The notes: generated by a model not told the origin, from the letters alone. A stretch of 64,000 nt of DNA from Ferdinandcohnia sp036965165 (GCF_036965165.1 NZ_JBALOX010000013.1:1-64000); one strand, 5' to 3'. Counted from the stretch's first letter, positions 32,356 to 42,050 are shown. Program-made: numbers and translations.

Positions 32356-33248
32356 ATGCAATTGAAGTTCAAAACGTATCGAAACTGTACGGTGGTATAA
32401 AAGCTTTAGATCAACTTACTTTTACAATTGAGCCAAATACGATAACTGGGGTCATTGGGAGAAATGGTGCTGGAAAAACTACTCTTTTAAAAATAATCGC
32501 TGGATTTTATCCAGTATCTTCTGGTGACGTTCGCGTTTTTTCAGAAAATCCTTTTAATAATTTAAAAGTATCTTCCAATCTCATTTTTGTGGATGACAAT
32601 ATGGCCTTCCCGCCTTGGCTTAATTTAGCTGAAATCTTAAAAGCAAGTGCAAGCTTTTACCCTAATTGGGATCGTGAATTGGCAAAACGCCTATTCGATT
32701 ATTTTGATTTAAATCCAAAGCAACTTCATCATCATCTCTCAAAAGGAATGAAAAGTACTTTTAATATGATTATCGGTCTTTCTTCCCGCTGCCCGATTAC
32801 AATCTTCGATGAACCAACAACTGGAATGGATGCAGCCATACGAAAGGATTTTTACAAAGCTTTATTAAAGGATTACATCGCGCATCCTAGAACAATCCTT
32901 TTTTCAAGCCACCTTCTTAACGAAATTGATAGTATTCTAGAAAATGTTCTCCTCATTCGAAATGGAAGTGTTGCACTTCATGTACCAATCGATGATCTGA
33001 AGGAATATGCCGTGGGACTTCGAGGTAAAACAGATGTCATCGAACAAATTACAAAGGGTATGGAAGTCATTTATGTTGAGGATATCGGAAATGATTACAT
33101 TTATTCAGTTGTAAAGGATATTTATCCTGAAACAACCTGGCTGGAAGCAAAGAAGCTTGGGATTGAACTATCACCTGTAGCGACAGACGACCTTTGTGTG
33201 TATCTCACCGCAAAGAATAAAGGGGGTATAAATGATGTCTTTAACTAA
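32352..33248 (+). CDS. ABC transporter ATP-binding protein (YtrB-like)
   Basis: A 298-residue ATPase. Walker A GRNGAGKTTLLK (about 36-47), signature HLSKGMKSTF in place of LSGGQ, and Walker B CPITIFDEPTTGMD are present, as is the switch His in LFSSHLL. The last 80 residues form an extra domain. GTG 32352 is the start, overlapping the regulator stop. The degenerate signature is usual for this subfamily. It works with the membrane protein encoded next. Confidence 0.9.
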   Translation: MNAIEVQNVSKLYGGIKALDQLTFTIEPNTITGVIGRNGAGKTTLLKIIAGFYPVSSGDVRVFSENPFNNLKVSSNLIFVDDNMAFPPWLNLAEILKASASFYPNWDRELAKRLFDYFDLNPKQLHHHLSKGMKSTFNMIIGLSSRCPITIFDEPTTGMDAAIRKDFYKALLKDYIAHPRTILFSSHLLNEIDSILENVLLIRNGSVALHVPIDDLKEYAVGLRGKTDVIEQITKGMEVIYVEDIGNDYIYSVVKDIYPETTWLEAKKLGIELSPVATDDLCVYLTAKNKGGINDVFN

Positions 33249-33966
33249 TGCGAGTTTACTTGATGTTGTCCGAAAGCAATTGGTTTTCAAAGTTCGATCA
33301 TATTATGGTACATTTTCAAGTCTAGTAACTGTCCAGGCGATTGCGCTTTTGTTTTCTTTTAATGGGGTTGGATCGATGGGAATGGGTGGAAGTATAAGCA
33401 TCTCCACTTACTCCGGAAGCATGATTTTTGCATTTACTATCTTTTGGGCTTTCATTACGGCAATCACTTTATCAACAAAACCCTATCACTATATTGATTT
33501 TTCATTTGTAACAAACAGAATGAGCAGCCATCTTTCAACAATCGGGATGATGATTATCTATTCTTTCATCGCCAGTATCACCTCGACATTTGCCGGGATT
33601 CTGTTAAGAGTGATCCTATTTTTTAAAGATGGCGGTAATAAAATAATTGCGGATCATTTCTTCCTACCGTTCTCTGACTTGCTTGTAGGAATTTATGTTG
33701 GAACCCTATATCTGATGCTCTTCGCAACCTTAGGATATTTAATTGGAATGTTTACACAGATGAATAAGCTGTTCGGATTTGTAATCCCAGCACTTCTAAT
33801 TGGCTGGGCAATATTTGAAGTAAGGGCAAATGATAAGGTTAGCTATATTATGTTTTTTGCTAGTGAATCATCCATTTTTACTTTTACAATCAAAGTTGTG
33901 ATTACAGTTGCGGTATTGATGTGGATTGTAATAGCTGCAACTAACCGATTGGAGGTTCGAAATTAA
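33235..33966 (+). CDS. ABC-2 type membrane protein
   Basis: A 243-residue protein with about six membrane helices and no periplasmic loop of note (SLVTVQAIALLFSFNGVG, MIFAFTIFWAFITAITL, LMLFATLGYLIGMF). It overlaps the end of the ATPase gene by 14 bases. ATGs at 33232 and 33235 are both possible; spacing from AGGGGG favours the second. Together with the ATPase it forms an exporter or bacitracin/lantibiotic-type sensor; the substrate is unknown. Confidence 0.8.
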   Translation: MSLTNASLLDVVRKQLVFKVRSYYGTFSSLVTVQAIALLFSFNGVGSMGMGGSISISTYSGSMIFAFTIFWAFITAITLSTKPYHYIDFSFVTNRMSSHLSTIGMMIIYSFIASITSTFAGILLRVILFFKDGGNKIIADHFFLPFSDLLVGIYVGTLYLMLFATLGYLIGMFTQMNKLFGFVIPALLIGWAIFEVRANDKVSYIMFFASESSIFTFTIKVVITVAVLMWIVIAATNRLEVRN

Positions 33967-34661
33967 TGTCAGCAATCGCAATTGTACTTCCTATTATCAT
34001 CTTGTTTATTATAACAGTTATCCTGCTTACGATATTTGTTGGTAAAAAGTCCTATGGTGCTAAAAGTACGAAAATTTTAATCGGAAGCTATTTTACCATT
34101 TTAGCAGTGTCCGTCATTGTTTATTATTGCATACCTAAATCAAGCTTTTTTTCAACCGTAAGTAGTACACAGGCTTTGACCTATGAACAAATTCATCAGG
34201 CAATTGAACAAGGGACATTTAAAGATGTTGAAACGATACAGGAGAAAGGTAAATGGGATTTCACATTCGATAAAGAGAACCTTAATGTTCAATACTTAGA
34301 TAACATAAACATGTTTACTATTTTTGATCGGAAAGAAAATAATGACCAAACCATTGAGGTTATCTATTATTTAGCAAATACAAATTTTAATGGCTACGAT
34401 TTTTATGAAGAGATCCCATTACCAATCGTTTCAATCGAAGGTAATTATTTGATCGCGAATCCCGCAATGAATCATGAGGTAAAACTCTATAGTTTTCATA
34501 ATGATTTTGTGATTTCACAGTTTAGAGGTGGCGGAATCACGGAGGAGTTTGACAATAGACATGACGATGATACTCCATTTAATTATGAATTTATCATCAT
34601 CCGTGTCCCGAAAAACCTTGAATTAACCGGGAGCGAATTTGTTAACTTTCTCGGGGAATGA
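33966..34661 (+). CDS. Membrane-anchored protein of unknown function in the ABC operon
   Basis: A 231-residue protein with two hydrophobic helices at about 5-25 and 38-56 and then a soluble, probably extracytoplasmic, domain of 165 residues rich in aromatic and acidic residues. I do not recognise the family. Its ATG overlaps the stop of the permease gene by one base, so it belongs to the same transporter unit and may be an accessory subunit. A terminator follows. Confidence 0.65.
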   Translation: MSAIAIVLPIIILFIITVILLTIFVGKKSYGAKSTKILIGSYFTILAVSVIVYYCIPKSSFFSTVSSTQALTYEQIHQAIEQGTFKDVETIQEKGKWDFTFDKENLNVQYLDNINMFTIFDRKENNDQTIEVIYYLANTNFNGYDFYEEIPLPIVSIEGNYLIANPAMNHEVKLYSFHNDFVISQFRGGGITEEFDNRHDDDTPFNYEFIIIRVPKNLELTGSEFVNFLGE

Positions 34662-34667
34662 GTCCAC

Positions 34668-34698
34668 AAAAAAGGAAGGGGTTTCCCTTCCTTTTTCT
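34668..34698. terminator. Terminator between the ABC operon and the GT4 gene
   Basis: AAAAAAGGAAGGG/CCCTTCCTTTTT stem, usable in both directions. Confidence 0.88.
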
Positions 34699-35839
34699 AT
34701 GCATATTTTTGTTTACTTGGATCCTTCAATACGGTTGAATAGCTGTAGAGCAGGTTTTCAAAAATGACATCCCATTTTTGAGTTAATGCATATTTTCTTC
34801 CTTCCATTCCCATTCGACTACGAACACCGTCGTTTTCTAGTAAATGCAGAATCTTATTCGTTATTTCTTCTGTATTACCAGGCTCACACAAATAGCCGGT
34901 AATTCCTTCTTGAACAACATTCTTAACTCCACCTGCATTCACCCCAATAACCGGTGTACCGCTAGCCATTGATTCGAGCATGACATTCCCAAAGGTCTCT
35001 GAAGATGATGGAAAAACAAATAAATCTGAAGCAGCATACACTTCTGCCAGTTCCGTCCCTTTTAAAAATCCAGTAAAGGTCATAGTGGCTGGAGCCTCTT
35101 CCTCCATTTTTCTGCGTGACGGCCCGTCGCCAACGATTAGCCATTGGATTTTCTCACTCCACTCCGGTGGCAATGAATTTGCAATTTCAACTAGTAACTC
35201 TACATTTTTTTCAGGCGCTAATCGCCCCACATAAGTAAGCATATACTTTTTGGAAGTCTGATATTTTTCCCGAACAACGTCCTTTTTATAGTAAGGATTA
35301 AACAACTCGCAATCAACCCCGTGAGTCCATATTTCTATATCAGCAAACCCTTTTTCTTCAAGCTGCTTTTTCGTCACTGGGGTTGGCACATATAGCTTTT
35401 GAAATGGTCGATGGAACCATTTCATATAGGACCACAAAGGATTGGATAAAAATTGCAAATCATAAAATTGTAGATAAAAATCAAAATCTGTATGGTAGGA
35501 ACCTACAAGCGGAATGTTCAACTTTTTTGCGTAATAGCTCCCGCAAAATCCTATATTAAAGGGTGTTGCAACATGGATGATATCTGGTGAGAATTTTTCG
35601 AGTTCAGACCGTATTTGAAGCATATTCGGAAATGCAAGTCTGCACTCTGGATAAAGGAAAAAAGACAAGCTTTTAAATCGGTGTATGTGACTAGATACGT
35701 ATTCGTTAGAGTCAGACTTTGGCGCAAACACCTTAACATCAATACCCTGTTCCTTTAGATAATCAGTAAATCTTTTTAATGTACGTGCTACACCGTTTAC
35801 CTCTGGATAATAGGTATCTGTAAAGATCGCGATTTTCAT
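34697..35839 (-). CDS. Glycosyltransferase family 4
   Basis: A 380-residue GT-B enzyme. The N-terminal domain starts IAIFTDTYYPEVNGVARTL, typical of diacylglycerol or phosphatidylinositol glycosyltransferases; the C-terminal donor domain has YVGRLAPEKNVELLVEIA, DLFVFPSSSETFGNVMLESMASGTPVIG. ATG 35839 follows GGGGGATC, overlapping the PAP2 stop by four bases. The operon supplies UDP-glucuronate (UDP-glucose dehydrogenase) and possibly diacylglycerol (PAP2), so a glucuronosyl- or glucosyl-lipid product is plausible. The acceptor is not proved. Confidence 0.85.
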   Translation of the reverse strand: MKIAIFTDTYYPEVNGVARTLKRFTDYLKEQGIDVKVFAPKSDSNEYVSSHIHRFKSLSFFLYPECRLAFPNMLQIRSELEKFSPDIIHVATPFNIGFCGSYYAKKLNIPLVGSYHTDFDFYLQFYDLQFLSNPLWSYMKWFHRPFQKLYVPTPVTKKQLEEKGFADIEIWTHGVDCELFNPYYKKDVVREKYQTSKKYMLTYVGRLAPEKNVELLVEIANSLPPEWSEKIQWLIVGDGPSRRKMEEEAPATMTFTGFLKGTELAEVYAASDLFVFPSSSETFGNVMLESMASGTPVIGVNAGGVKNVVQEGITGYLCEPGNTEEITNKILHLLENDGVRSRMGMEGRKYALTQKWDVIFENLLYSYSTVLKDPSKQKYA

Positions 35840-36393
35840 AAGATCCCCCTTAAGGTAGATTCTGTTAATTGAATTACGAAAAGATAACTTGTTATTCCAG
35901 CTGCTGTTCCCAAAACGCAACCTGCCATCACGTCAGATGGATAATGTAGACCTAAAAAAATTCTTGATAGTCCAACACATATCCCGATCGGGATAAGTAT
36001 GATTGAGAGGTATGGCATATATAAAATAAAAGGAATAATAACCGAAAAAATTGCCGTTGTGTGCCCCGAAGGAAACGAATGGTCTGTTAAAGCTTTTAAA
36101 GGAAACTTCGATTTTTCCACGATTAAATACGGTCTTTTCCTCGGGTATAGTCCCTTAATTACATGTACAGGTAAATGACTAAGCGCTAAGGAAAGCGCAC
36201 TTGCAACAGCAGTTATCCTTAATTGATTTGTAGTCAATAAAGCTAATGTAAGACAAGTGATAATAGTAAAAGTTGCCCCACCTAAAAATGTGATTCTGGA
36301 GAAGAAAAAGTGTAGCCATTTTTGATCGTAATGCTGGTTTACTTTTTGATAAATTTGACAATCAACATTATAAATTGAAAGAAAAAGCTTCAT
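35836..36393 (-). CDS. PAP2 family membrane phosphatase
   Basis: A 185-residue lipid phosphatase with about five membrane helices. All three PAP2 motifs are present: KGLYPRKRP, SFPSGHTT, and SRIFLGLHYPSDV with the catalytic His. It removes phosphate from phosphatidate, lipid pyrophosphates or undecaprenyl pyrophosphate. It lies between UDP-glucose dehydrogenase and a GT4 and overlaps the latter by four bases. In this setting phosphatidate to diacylglycerol would supply a glycolipid acceptor; that is inference. ATG 36393 follows AGAGGAGAG. Confidence 0.87.
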   Translation of the reverse strand: MKLFLSIYNVDCQIYQKVNQHYDQKWLHFFFSRITFLGGATFTIITCLTLALLTTNQLRITAVASALSLALSHLPVHVIKGLYPRKRPYLIVEKSKFPLKALTDHSFPSGHTTAIFSVIIPFILYMPYLSIILIPIGICVGLSRIFLGLHYPSDVMAGCVLGTAAGITSYLFVIQLTESTLRGIL

Positions 36394-36417
36394 GATCCAA
36401 CTCTCCTCTCTTAACCT

Positions 36418-37743
36418 TTACAGCTTTTTCGTTAATGTATTCACCACTGTTGGTCTTCCTACTGAAACATATAACAGGGGAAATTTCTGCACTTCTTCTA
36501 GAGAGTAGCAATTTCTTCCGTCAACCACTCTTGGTTCGTTCATATATATACTGTATAGGTTTAAAGGAAATTGTTTAATTTGCTCCCATTCGGTTGTAAT
36601 GATTGTAAGGTCGGCTTTTTCAATGGCTATTGGAATTTCATCTGTATAGTCAATGGAATTCCCAAAAATCTCTTTCCCATTTTGAATGGCTATAGGGTCG
36701 TATGCAATGACACTAGCTCCCTCCTGAAGAAGTTCTCTAATGACTGTGATGGAAGCAGCTTCCCTTATATCATCTGTATTTGGTTTAAAGGAAAGTCCTA
36801 AAACCGCAACCTTCTTTCCTTTTAATGAATCCAAAATCTCTTTTGCCTTTAAGACAGGAAACGATTTTTGACGATTATTCACTCGAATGACAGCCTCAAG
36901 TAATTCAAAATGATGACCCAAACTTCCTGAAGTTTGAATTAATGCTCTCGTATCTTTAGGAAAACAAGAACCTCCATAGCCAAGACCTGCTTTCAAAAAA
37001 TAAGGTCCAATTCGTTGGTCTTTTCCGATTCCGTAAGTTACGTCGTCAATGTTTGCCCCTACTTTTTCACACATTCTCGCAATCTCATTTACAAAGCTTA
37101 TTTTTGTAGCAAGAAAAGCATTTGAGGCATATTTAATCATTTCTGCGCTCTTCACATCCGTTTTAATGATTGGAATTTTGAGTGGTTGATAGATTTGTTC
37201 AAGAACCTCGGCACTTTCTTGATTGATTGCTCCAACTACAATTCGATCTCCATAAAAGAAATCAAAGACAGCAGAGCCTTCTCGTAAAAATTCAGGGTTT
37301 GAAATAACCTCAACCTGAAGCTGCGGGAGCTTATTAGAATCAATGATCCTTTTAATTTTTTCATTTGTTCCCACAGGGACGGTGCTTTTCGTACATATAA
37401 TGACATCACTTTCAATATGAACAGCAATTGTTTCAGCAACATTATAGACATAATCGAGATTTGCAGTACCGTCCACATGCTGGGGAGTCCCCACTGTGAT
37501 AAAAATAATATCAGCATTTGTGTACGCAAAACGTGGGTTCGTCGTAAAATAGAGTCTGCCTTCTTTCAAGTTTTTCCTTAAAAGTGGGTCCAACTCGGGT
37601 TCGTAAATGGGGGAATACCCTTCCTGCAGCTTTTCTACTTTTTCAGTTTGGATATCAATGCAAATTACTTCATGCCCAAGTTCAGCTAAACAAACACTTG
37701 TAACTAGTCCCACATACCCTGCACCAGCAACCGTAATCTTCAT
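36418..37743 (-). CDS. UDP-glucose 6-dehydrogenase
   Basis: A 441-residue enzyme oxidising UDP-glucose to UDP-glucuronate with two NAD. The Rossmann motif VAGAGYVGLVTSVCLAELGH opens the protein; FLREGSAVFDF, the catalytic Cys in GYGGSCFPKDTRAL, and FKPNTDDIREAAS follow. The length and arrangement match TuaD/YtcA/Ugd proteins of B. subtilis, but which of these is orthologous cannot be told. ATG 37743 follows GGAGGGG. It heads an operon with PAP2 and GT4 genes; no tua-type teichuronate genes are near. Confidence 0.93.
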   Translation of the reverse strand: MKITVAGAGYVGLVTSVCLAELGHEVICIDIQTEKVEKLQEGYSPIYEPELDPLLRKNLKEGRLYFTTNPRFAYTNADIIFITVGTPQHVDGTANLDYVYNVAETIAVHIESDVIICTKSTVPVGTNEKIKRIIDSNKLPQLQVEVISNPEFLREGSAVFDFFYGDRIVVGAINQESAEVLEQIYQPLKIPIIKTDVKSAEMIKYASNAFLATKISFVNEIARMCEKVGANIDDVTYGIGKDQRIGPYFLKAGLGYGGSCFPKDTRALIQTSGSLGHHFELLEAVIRVNNRQKSFPVLKAKEILDSLKGKKVAVLGLSFKPNTDDIREAASITVIRELLQEGASVIAYDPIAIQNGKEIFGNSIDYTDEIPIAIEKADLTIITTEWEQIKQFPLNLYSIYMNEPRVVDGRNCYSLEEVQKFPLLYVSVGRPTVVNTLTKKL

Positions 37744-37841
37744 CTAACCCCTCCAATGCCTTTTACTATATTTTATCGAAAAATTGCGATTATTTTCTTT
37801 AGCCACGGTTAAAGAATTGTAAAGTTTTGGTGAAGAGCATA

Positions 37842-37875
37842 TAAAAAAGGAAGGGGAGCCCCCTTCCTTTTTTTT
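37842..37875. terminator. Terminator after the MATE gene
   Basis: AAAAAAGGAAGGGG/CCCCCTTCCTTTTTT stem overlapping the MATE stop codon, with T runs on the minus side. Confidence 0.82.
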
Positions 37876-39238
37876 ACCCCACCATCTTCTCCTCAGAAAA
37901 CCGTGTACGTTGAATATGAATAAGTCTTGCTGATAACCCAATGCCTGCAGCAAGTAGCCCAAATGACAATCCGATCCAGTAACCTGCAGCGCCCAAATCA
38001 GTGAAGTGAGCAAGCCCCCATCCTGCAGGTAAGCAGATGAGCCAGTAGGAAATTAATGTCATCACGAACGCGATATTGACATCCTTGTATCCTCTTAGGG
38101 CAGCCTGAGCTGTTGCTTGAATAGAGTCTGACACCTGGAAAAACAATGCGTAAATCAAGAATTGTGCAGTTAATCCAATAACCGCGGTTTCCGTTGAATA
38201 CAGCCCCGCCACTTCAAACCGGAAGAATATAACGAACAAGCCAGTGACTAGCGCAATGATCATGGATAGTGCAATCCCAAGCCAGCTATAAACTTTCGCA
38301 TCCTTATAACGGCGTGCACCTACCTCAAACCCAACTAAAACAGTCAATGCCATTGAAATACTCACAGGAATCATATATAGGAACGAAACAATGTTCAATG
38401 CGGATTGATAAGCCGCAACAGTTGTAACCGAAAATTTACTAATTAAAATCGTCACTACTGCAAACATACTTGTTTCAAAGAAGGTTGATAACCCCATTGG
38501 AATACCGATTTTTAGAATCTCCTTGCTTTCTTTAAAAGTAAACCCTCTCGACCCCACAAAAACTTTAAAGGAAGAAAAAGGTTCTTTCGTAATAACGACG
38601 AAAGCAGTTACCCCAACAATAATCCAAAATGTAATCGAGGTTGCCAAACCAGCTCCCCCACCGCCAAGTGCCGGAAAGCCCCAGGCTCCAAAAATCAAAA
38701 CATAATTTAATAGAAGATTTATAGGTACGGAGACTAATAAAATAAACATCACAACTCTCGTAATCCCTAATGCATAAATGAATGACCGCAGTACATTAAA
38801 AATAAATAGCGGAATGATTCCAAAGCTCAACCCTACTAAATAATCATGGGCAGTCTTATGAACACTTTCAGGTAAAATCATCATCGTTAACAACAGATTT
38901 AAAAAGATGACTCCTGCCAAAATGACCACTGCTCCGATGATGAGGCTTAAATAAATCCCACTTGATACAACTGACGATACCTCATTGCTCTTCTTTTCAC
39001 CAAATCTTTGGGCAGCAATTGGTGATACCGCAAGTAAAATCGCACTAATTCCTGTAAAAATGGGATTCCATATGGAAGAACCAATCGCTACCCCAGCCAA
39101 GTCCGATGAATTAAATCGACCCGTCATAATCGTATTAAAAAAGACCATGGAAAACATACTCAGCTGTGTAATTAAAATCGGGATCAGCATAACAAAAATC
39201 AATTTTATTTTTTCTCTAATGGTGTTTGTTTCGTACAT
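37874..39238 (-). CDS. MATE family efflux transporter
   Basis: A 454-residue membrane protein with 12 helices in two halves. Typical MATE segments are PILITQLSMFSMVFFNTIMTG, GISAILLAVSPIAAQRFGEK, IPMGLSTFFETSMFAVVTIL and FQVSDSIQATAQAALRGYKD. It would export cationic drugs or metabolites in exchange for sodium or protons. ATG 39238 follows GAGGAGAAC. A fragment of the class A element lies 18 bases upstream. The resemblance is to YeeO/NorM-type members; the substrate is unknown. Confidence 0.92.
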   Translation of the reverse strand: MYETNTIREKIKLIFVMLIPILITQLSMFSMVFFNTIMTGRFNSSDLAGVAIGSSIWNPIFTGISAILLAVSPIAAQRFGEKKSNEVSSVVSSGIYLSLIIGAVVILAGVIFLNLLLTMMILPESVHKTAHDYLVGLSFGIIPLFIFNVLRSFIYALGITRVVMFILLVSVPINLLLNYVLIFGAWGFPALGGGGAGLATSITFWIIVGVTAFVVITKEPFSSFKVFVGSRGFTFKESKEILKIGIPMGLSTFFETSMFAVVTILISKFSVTTVAAYQSALNIVSFLYMIPVSISMALTVLVGFEVGARRYKDAKVYSWLGIALSMIIALVTGLFVIFFRFEVAGLYSTETAVIGLTAQFLIYALFFQVSDSIQATAQAALRGYKDVNIAFVMTLISYWLICLPAGWGLAHFTDLGAAGYWIGLSFGLLAAGIGLSARLIHIQRTRFSEEKMVG

Positions 39239-39255
39239 GATTCGTTCTCCTCTAT

Positions 39256-39270
39256 ATCAAATGCGCCTCG
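39256..39270 (-). repeat. Class A interspersed element, copy 5 (end fragment)
   Basis: ATCAAATGCGCCTCG matches the first 13 bases of the conserved end; the rest has decayed or was lost. As in the other copies the ATCAAAT end faces a minus-strand start codon, here of the MATE gene. Confidence 0.55.
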
Positions 39271-39425
39271 AACTATTTTTAATCAAACATAACCACTATT
39301 ATATTCCATCTCACATAAAAATGAACACTTTTTTACTTTGCCTTTACACGAATTTTATATTTAAGTTCCCAATTTTCTGTTATATTAAGAGTAGATTGCA
39401 AGACTTTTGGAGGTTGTAGAATCAG

Positions 39426-40736
39426 ATGTCTCGGCTTACAGAACACTTACTCGTCATTTCATTTGACTGTCTATCATCACTAGATTTTCCAATCATTGAA
39501 AAGCTGCCAAATTTTAAAAAGCTCTTGGAGCATGCGTCATATTGCCCAAATGTTGAAACGATCTATCCATCTGTTACATATCCCTGCCATGCCACAATCG
39601 TCACTGGTAAGTATCCAAGGAATCATGGTATCGTAAACAATACTTTTCTTCAGCCTGGCCGGCCATCGCCGGATTGGTATTGGCATCGTCGTCATGTGAA
39701 AAGTACAACATTATATGATGAGGCTAAAAAAGCCGGTATGAAAACAGCCGCTCTTCTATGGCCTGTAACAGCCAAGGCAAATATTGATTACAACATGCCC
39801 GAGATTTTCGCGAATCGACCTTGGCATAATCAAATTGTTGTTTCCTTATTTAATGGCAGCCCACTCTATCAATTGGAAATGAATCGTAAATTTGGGCATC
39901 TACGAAATGGACTCAACCAGCCTGAGCTTGATGATTTCGTCCTAGAGTCAACGGTCGAAACAATTAAGACTAAAAGGCCACATTTAATGCTAGTCCATTT
40001 TGTCGATTTAGATTCACATCGGCATTATCATGGTTTTTCATCTGAAGAAGCAATGGCTGCCCTTCGTCGCCATGATGAAAGACTAGGCAGAATAATGATC
40101 GCACTTAAAGAAAGTGGAATCTTTGAAAAAACAACCATTATTGCAGTGGGTGACCATAGTGCATTAGATGAATCCAGAGCGGTTAAACCGAATGTGCTAT
40201 TAAACAAAGCAGGGCTTATTTCCGTAAACAATGAAGGTAAATTGATAGATTGGAAGGCCTACTGCCAAAGCTGTGATGGCTCTGCATATATTTATATCAA
40301 AGATCAAAATGACACAAAAACACATGGCCAGGTAAAAGCTCTTTTAACAGAACTAAGCAATAATGAAGATAACGGAATCGAACGTATTCTTTCTAGGAGT
40401 GAAGCTAAGGAAAAAGGGGCCAATGACAATGCCGCATTTATGTTAGAAGCGCGCCTCGGTTACTATTTTAAAGAGCAGCATGATGGTGAGTATATCGATG
40501 AAATCAAAGCCGAAGATGTCCGTGAAAAACGCTATACCTTCGCAAGTCACGGCTACTCACCAGAAAAAGAGAACTATACAACTGTGCTCATCGCATCTGG
40601 CAAAGGAATTCGTCCAAACATTGAAATACCAGCAATGCATCTAGTAGACGAAGGACCAACCTTTGCCCGTTTATTAGGACTCAATCTAGGAGAAACGGAC
40701 GGTCAAGTTGTTGAGGATTTACTAGATATTAATTAA
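39426..40736 (+). CDS. Alkaline phosphatase superfamily phosphodiesterase/nucleotide pyrophosphatase
   Basis: A 436-residue metal-dependent phosphodiesterase. It has the type I pattern: VISFDCLSSLDF (metal Asp), the nucleophile Thr in YPSVTYPCHATIVTG, HFVDLDSHRHYHG (Asp and His), AVGDHSA (Asp and His) and FASHGYSP (His). No signal peptide is seen, so it is likely cytoplasmic. The substrate may be a nucleotide, a phosphonate or a cyclic or lipid phosphate. The ATG follows TTGGAGGTT. It precedes an MFS gene by 20 bases on the same strand, so the two may be an operon. Confidence 0.87.
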   Translation: MSRLTEHLLVISFDCLSSLDFPIIEKLPNFKKLLEHASYCPNVETIYPSVTYPCHATIVTGKYPRNHGIVNNTFLQPGRPSPDWYWHRRHVKSTTLYDEAKKAGMKTAALLWPVTAKANIDYNMPEIFANRPWHNQIVVSLFNGSPLYQLEMNRKFGHLRNGLNQPELDDFVLESTVETIKTKRPHLMLVHFVDLDSHRHYHGFSSEEAMAALRRHDERLGRIMIALKESGIFEKTTIIAVGDHSALDESRAVKPNVLLNKAGLISVNNEGKLIDWKAYCQSCDGSAYIYIKDQNDTKTHGQVKALLTELSNNEDNGIERILSRSEAKEKGANDNAAFMLEARLGYYFKEQHDGEYIDEIKAEDVREKRYTFASHGYSPEKENYTTVLIASGKGIRPNIEIPAMHLVDEGPTFARLLGLNLGETDGQVVEDLLDIN

Positions 40737-40755
40737 CTTTTAAGGGGGTTATGGG

Positions 40756-42009
40756 ATGAGGGGGTTTACGAAAGAGGAATCGAGTTGGATGTATTATGAT
40801 TGGGCCAATTCGGCTTATTCGATTATTATTACAACAGCTGTTTTCCCGATTTTTTACAAGGCAGCTGCAACGAATGCGGGTGTTGATGCTGCAGATTCGA
40901 CTGCTTATCTGGGCTACACCATTGCCATTTTTACATTTATTTTAGCGATGTTGGGTCCCATTTTAGGAACGATTGCCGATTATCAAGGCTACAAAAAGAA
41001 ATTTTTCACATTCTTCTTTGCTTTAGGGGTATTCGCAACAGCTTTATTAGCCTTTATTCCCGGTGATAATTGGCTGCTCTTATTAATTGTTTATACATTT
41101 GCTGCATTAGGTGCAACTGGATCAAACGTTTTTTATGATGCCTTTCTTGTTGATGTCACAACTGAAGAAAAAATGGACCGCGTCTCCGCTCGCGGATATG
41201 GGCTAGGCTATATCGGTAGTACGATTCCATTCCTACTTGCCATTGCCATTATCTTACTTGCTCAAAAGGAAATACTACCTATTTCTGCAATGGTTGCCAG
41301 CAAGATTGCCTTTATTATTACAGCCGTCTGGTGGGGGCTGTTCTCGATTCCTATCTTTAAAAATGTGCATCAGCGCTACTATATTGAGCGTGAACCAAAA
41401 ATAGTGGCGAACAGCTTCAAAAGACTTGGAACTACCTTTAAGGAAATTAAAAAATACCGTGCCGTGTTTTTATTCCTAGTTGCCTACTTCTTTTATATTG
41501 ACGGAGTTGGGACGGTTATTTCGATGTCTACTGCTTACGGATCAGACCTTGGGATCAGTGCCACAAATCTATTAATCGTATTATTTGTAACACAAGTTGT
41601 GGCTGCTCCATTTGCCGTACTGTACGGTAGATTGGCACAAAAATTCACCGGTAAAAAGATGCTCTATGTAGGGATTTTCGTCTATATTATCGTATGTGTG
41701 TATGCGTATTTCTTAAAAACGACTCTTGACTTCTGGATCCTTGCAATGCTAGTTGCCACTTCACAGGGCGGAATCCAGGCATTAAGTCGCTCCTATTTCG
41801 CGAAGATTGTACCAAAACAAAACGCAAATGAATTCTTTGGCTTTTATAATATCTTTGGAAAGTTCGCATCGATTATGGGTCCATTGCTTGTCGGAGTAAC
41901 AGCGCAAATAACTGGAAAATCCAATATGGGTGTATTTAGCTTAGTTATCCTATTTATCGTTGGTTTCATCATTCTAACGCGTGTTCCTGAACCAAGCGTA
42001 GCAAAATAA
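40756..42009 (+). CDS. MFS transporter, Atg22-like (YxiO family)
   Basis: A 417-residue, 12-helix carrier. The start ESSWMYYDWANSAYSIIITTAVFPIFY is diagnostic of the Atg22/YxiO group, whose eukaryotic member exports amino acids from the vacuole. GPILGTIADYQGYKK is the MFS loop 2-3 motif, repeated in weaker form as YGRLAQKFTGKK. The ATG follows AAGGGGGTT. The neighbouring phosphodiesterase suggests a salvage pair, but the substrate is unknown. Confidence 0.88.
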   Translation: MRGFTKEESSWMYYDWANSAYSIIITTAVFPIFYKAAATNAGVDAADSTAYLGYTIAIFTFILAMLGPILGTIADYQGYKKKFFTFFFALGVFATALLAFIPGDNWLLLLIVYTFAALGATGSNVFYDAFLVDVTTEEKMDRVSARGYGLGYIGSTIPFLLAIAIILLAQKEILPISAMVASKIAFIITAVWWGLFSIPIFKNVHQRYYIEREPKIVANSFKRLGTTFKEIKKYRAVFLFLVAYFFYIDGVGTVISMSTAYGSDLGISATNLLIVLFVTQVVAAPFAVLYGRLAQKFTGKKMLYVGIFVYIIVCVYAYFLKTTLDFWILAMLVATSQGGIQALSRSYFAKIVPKQNANEFFGFYNIFGKFASIMGPLLVGVTAQITGKSNMGVFSLVILFIVGFIILTRVPEPSVAK

Positions 42010-42050
42010 GAAATGGTATAATGAAGAAAAACTTGGAAAGAGGACTCGAA

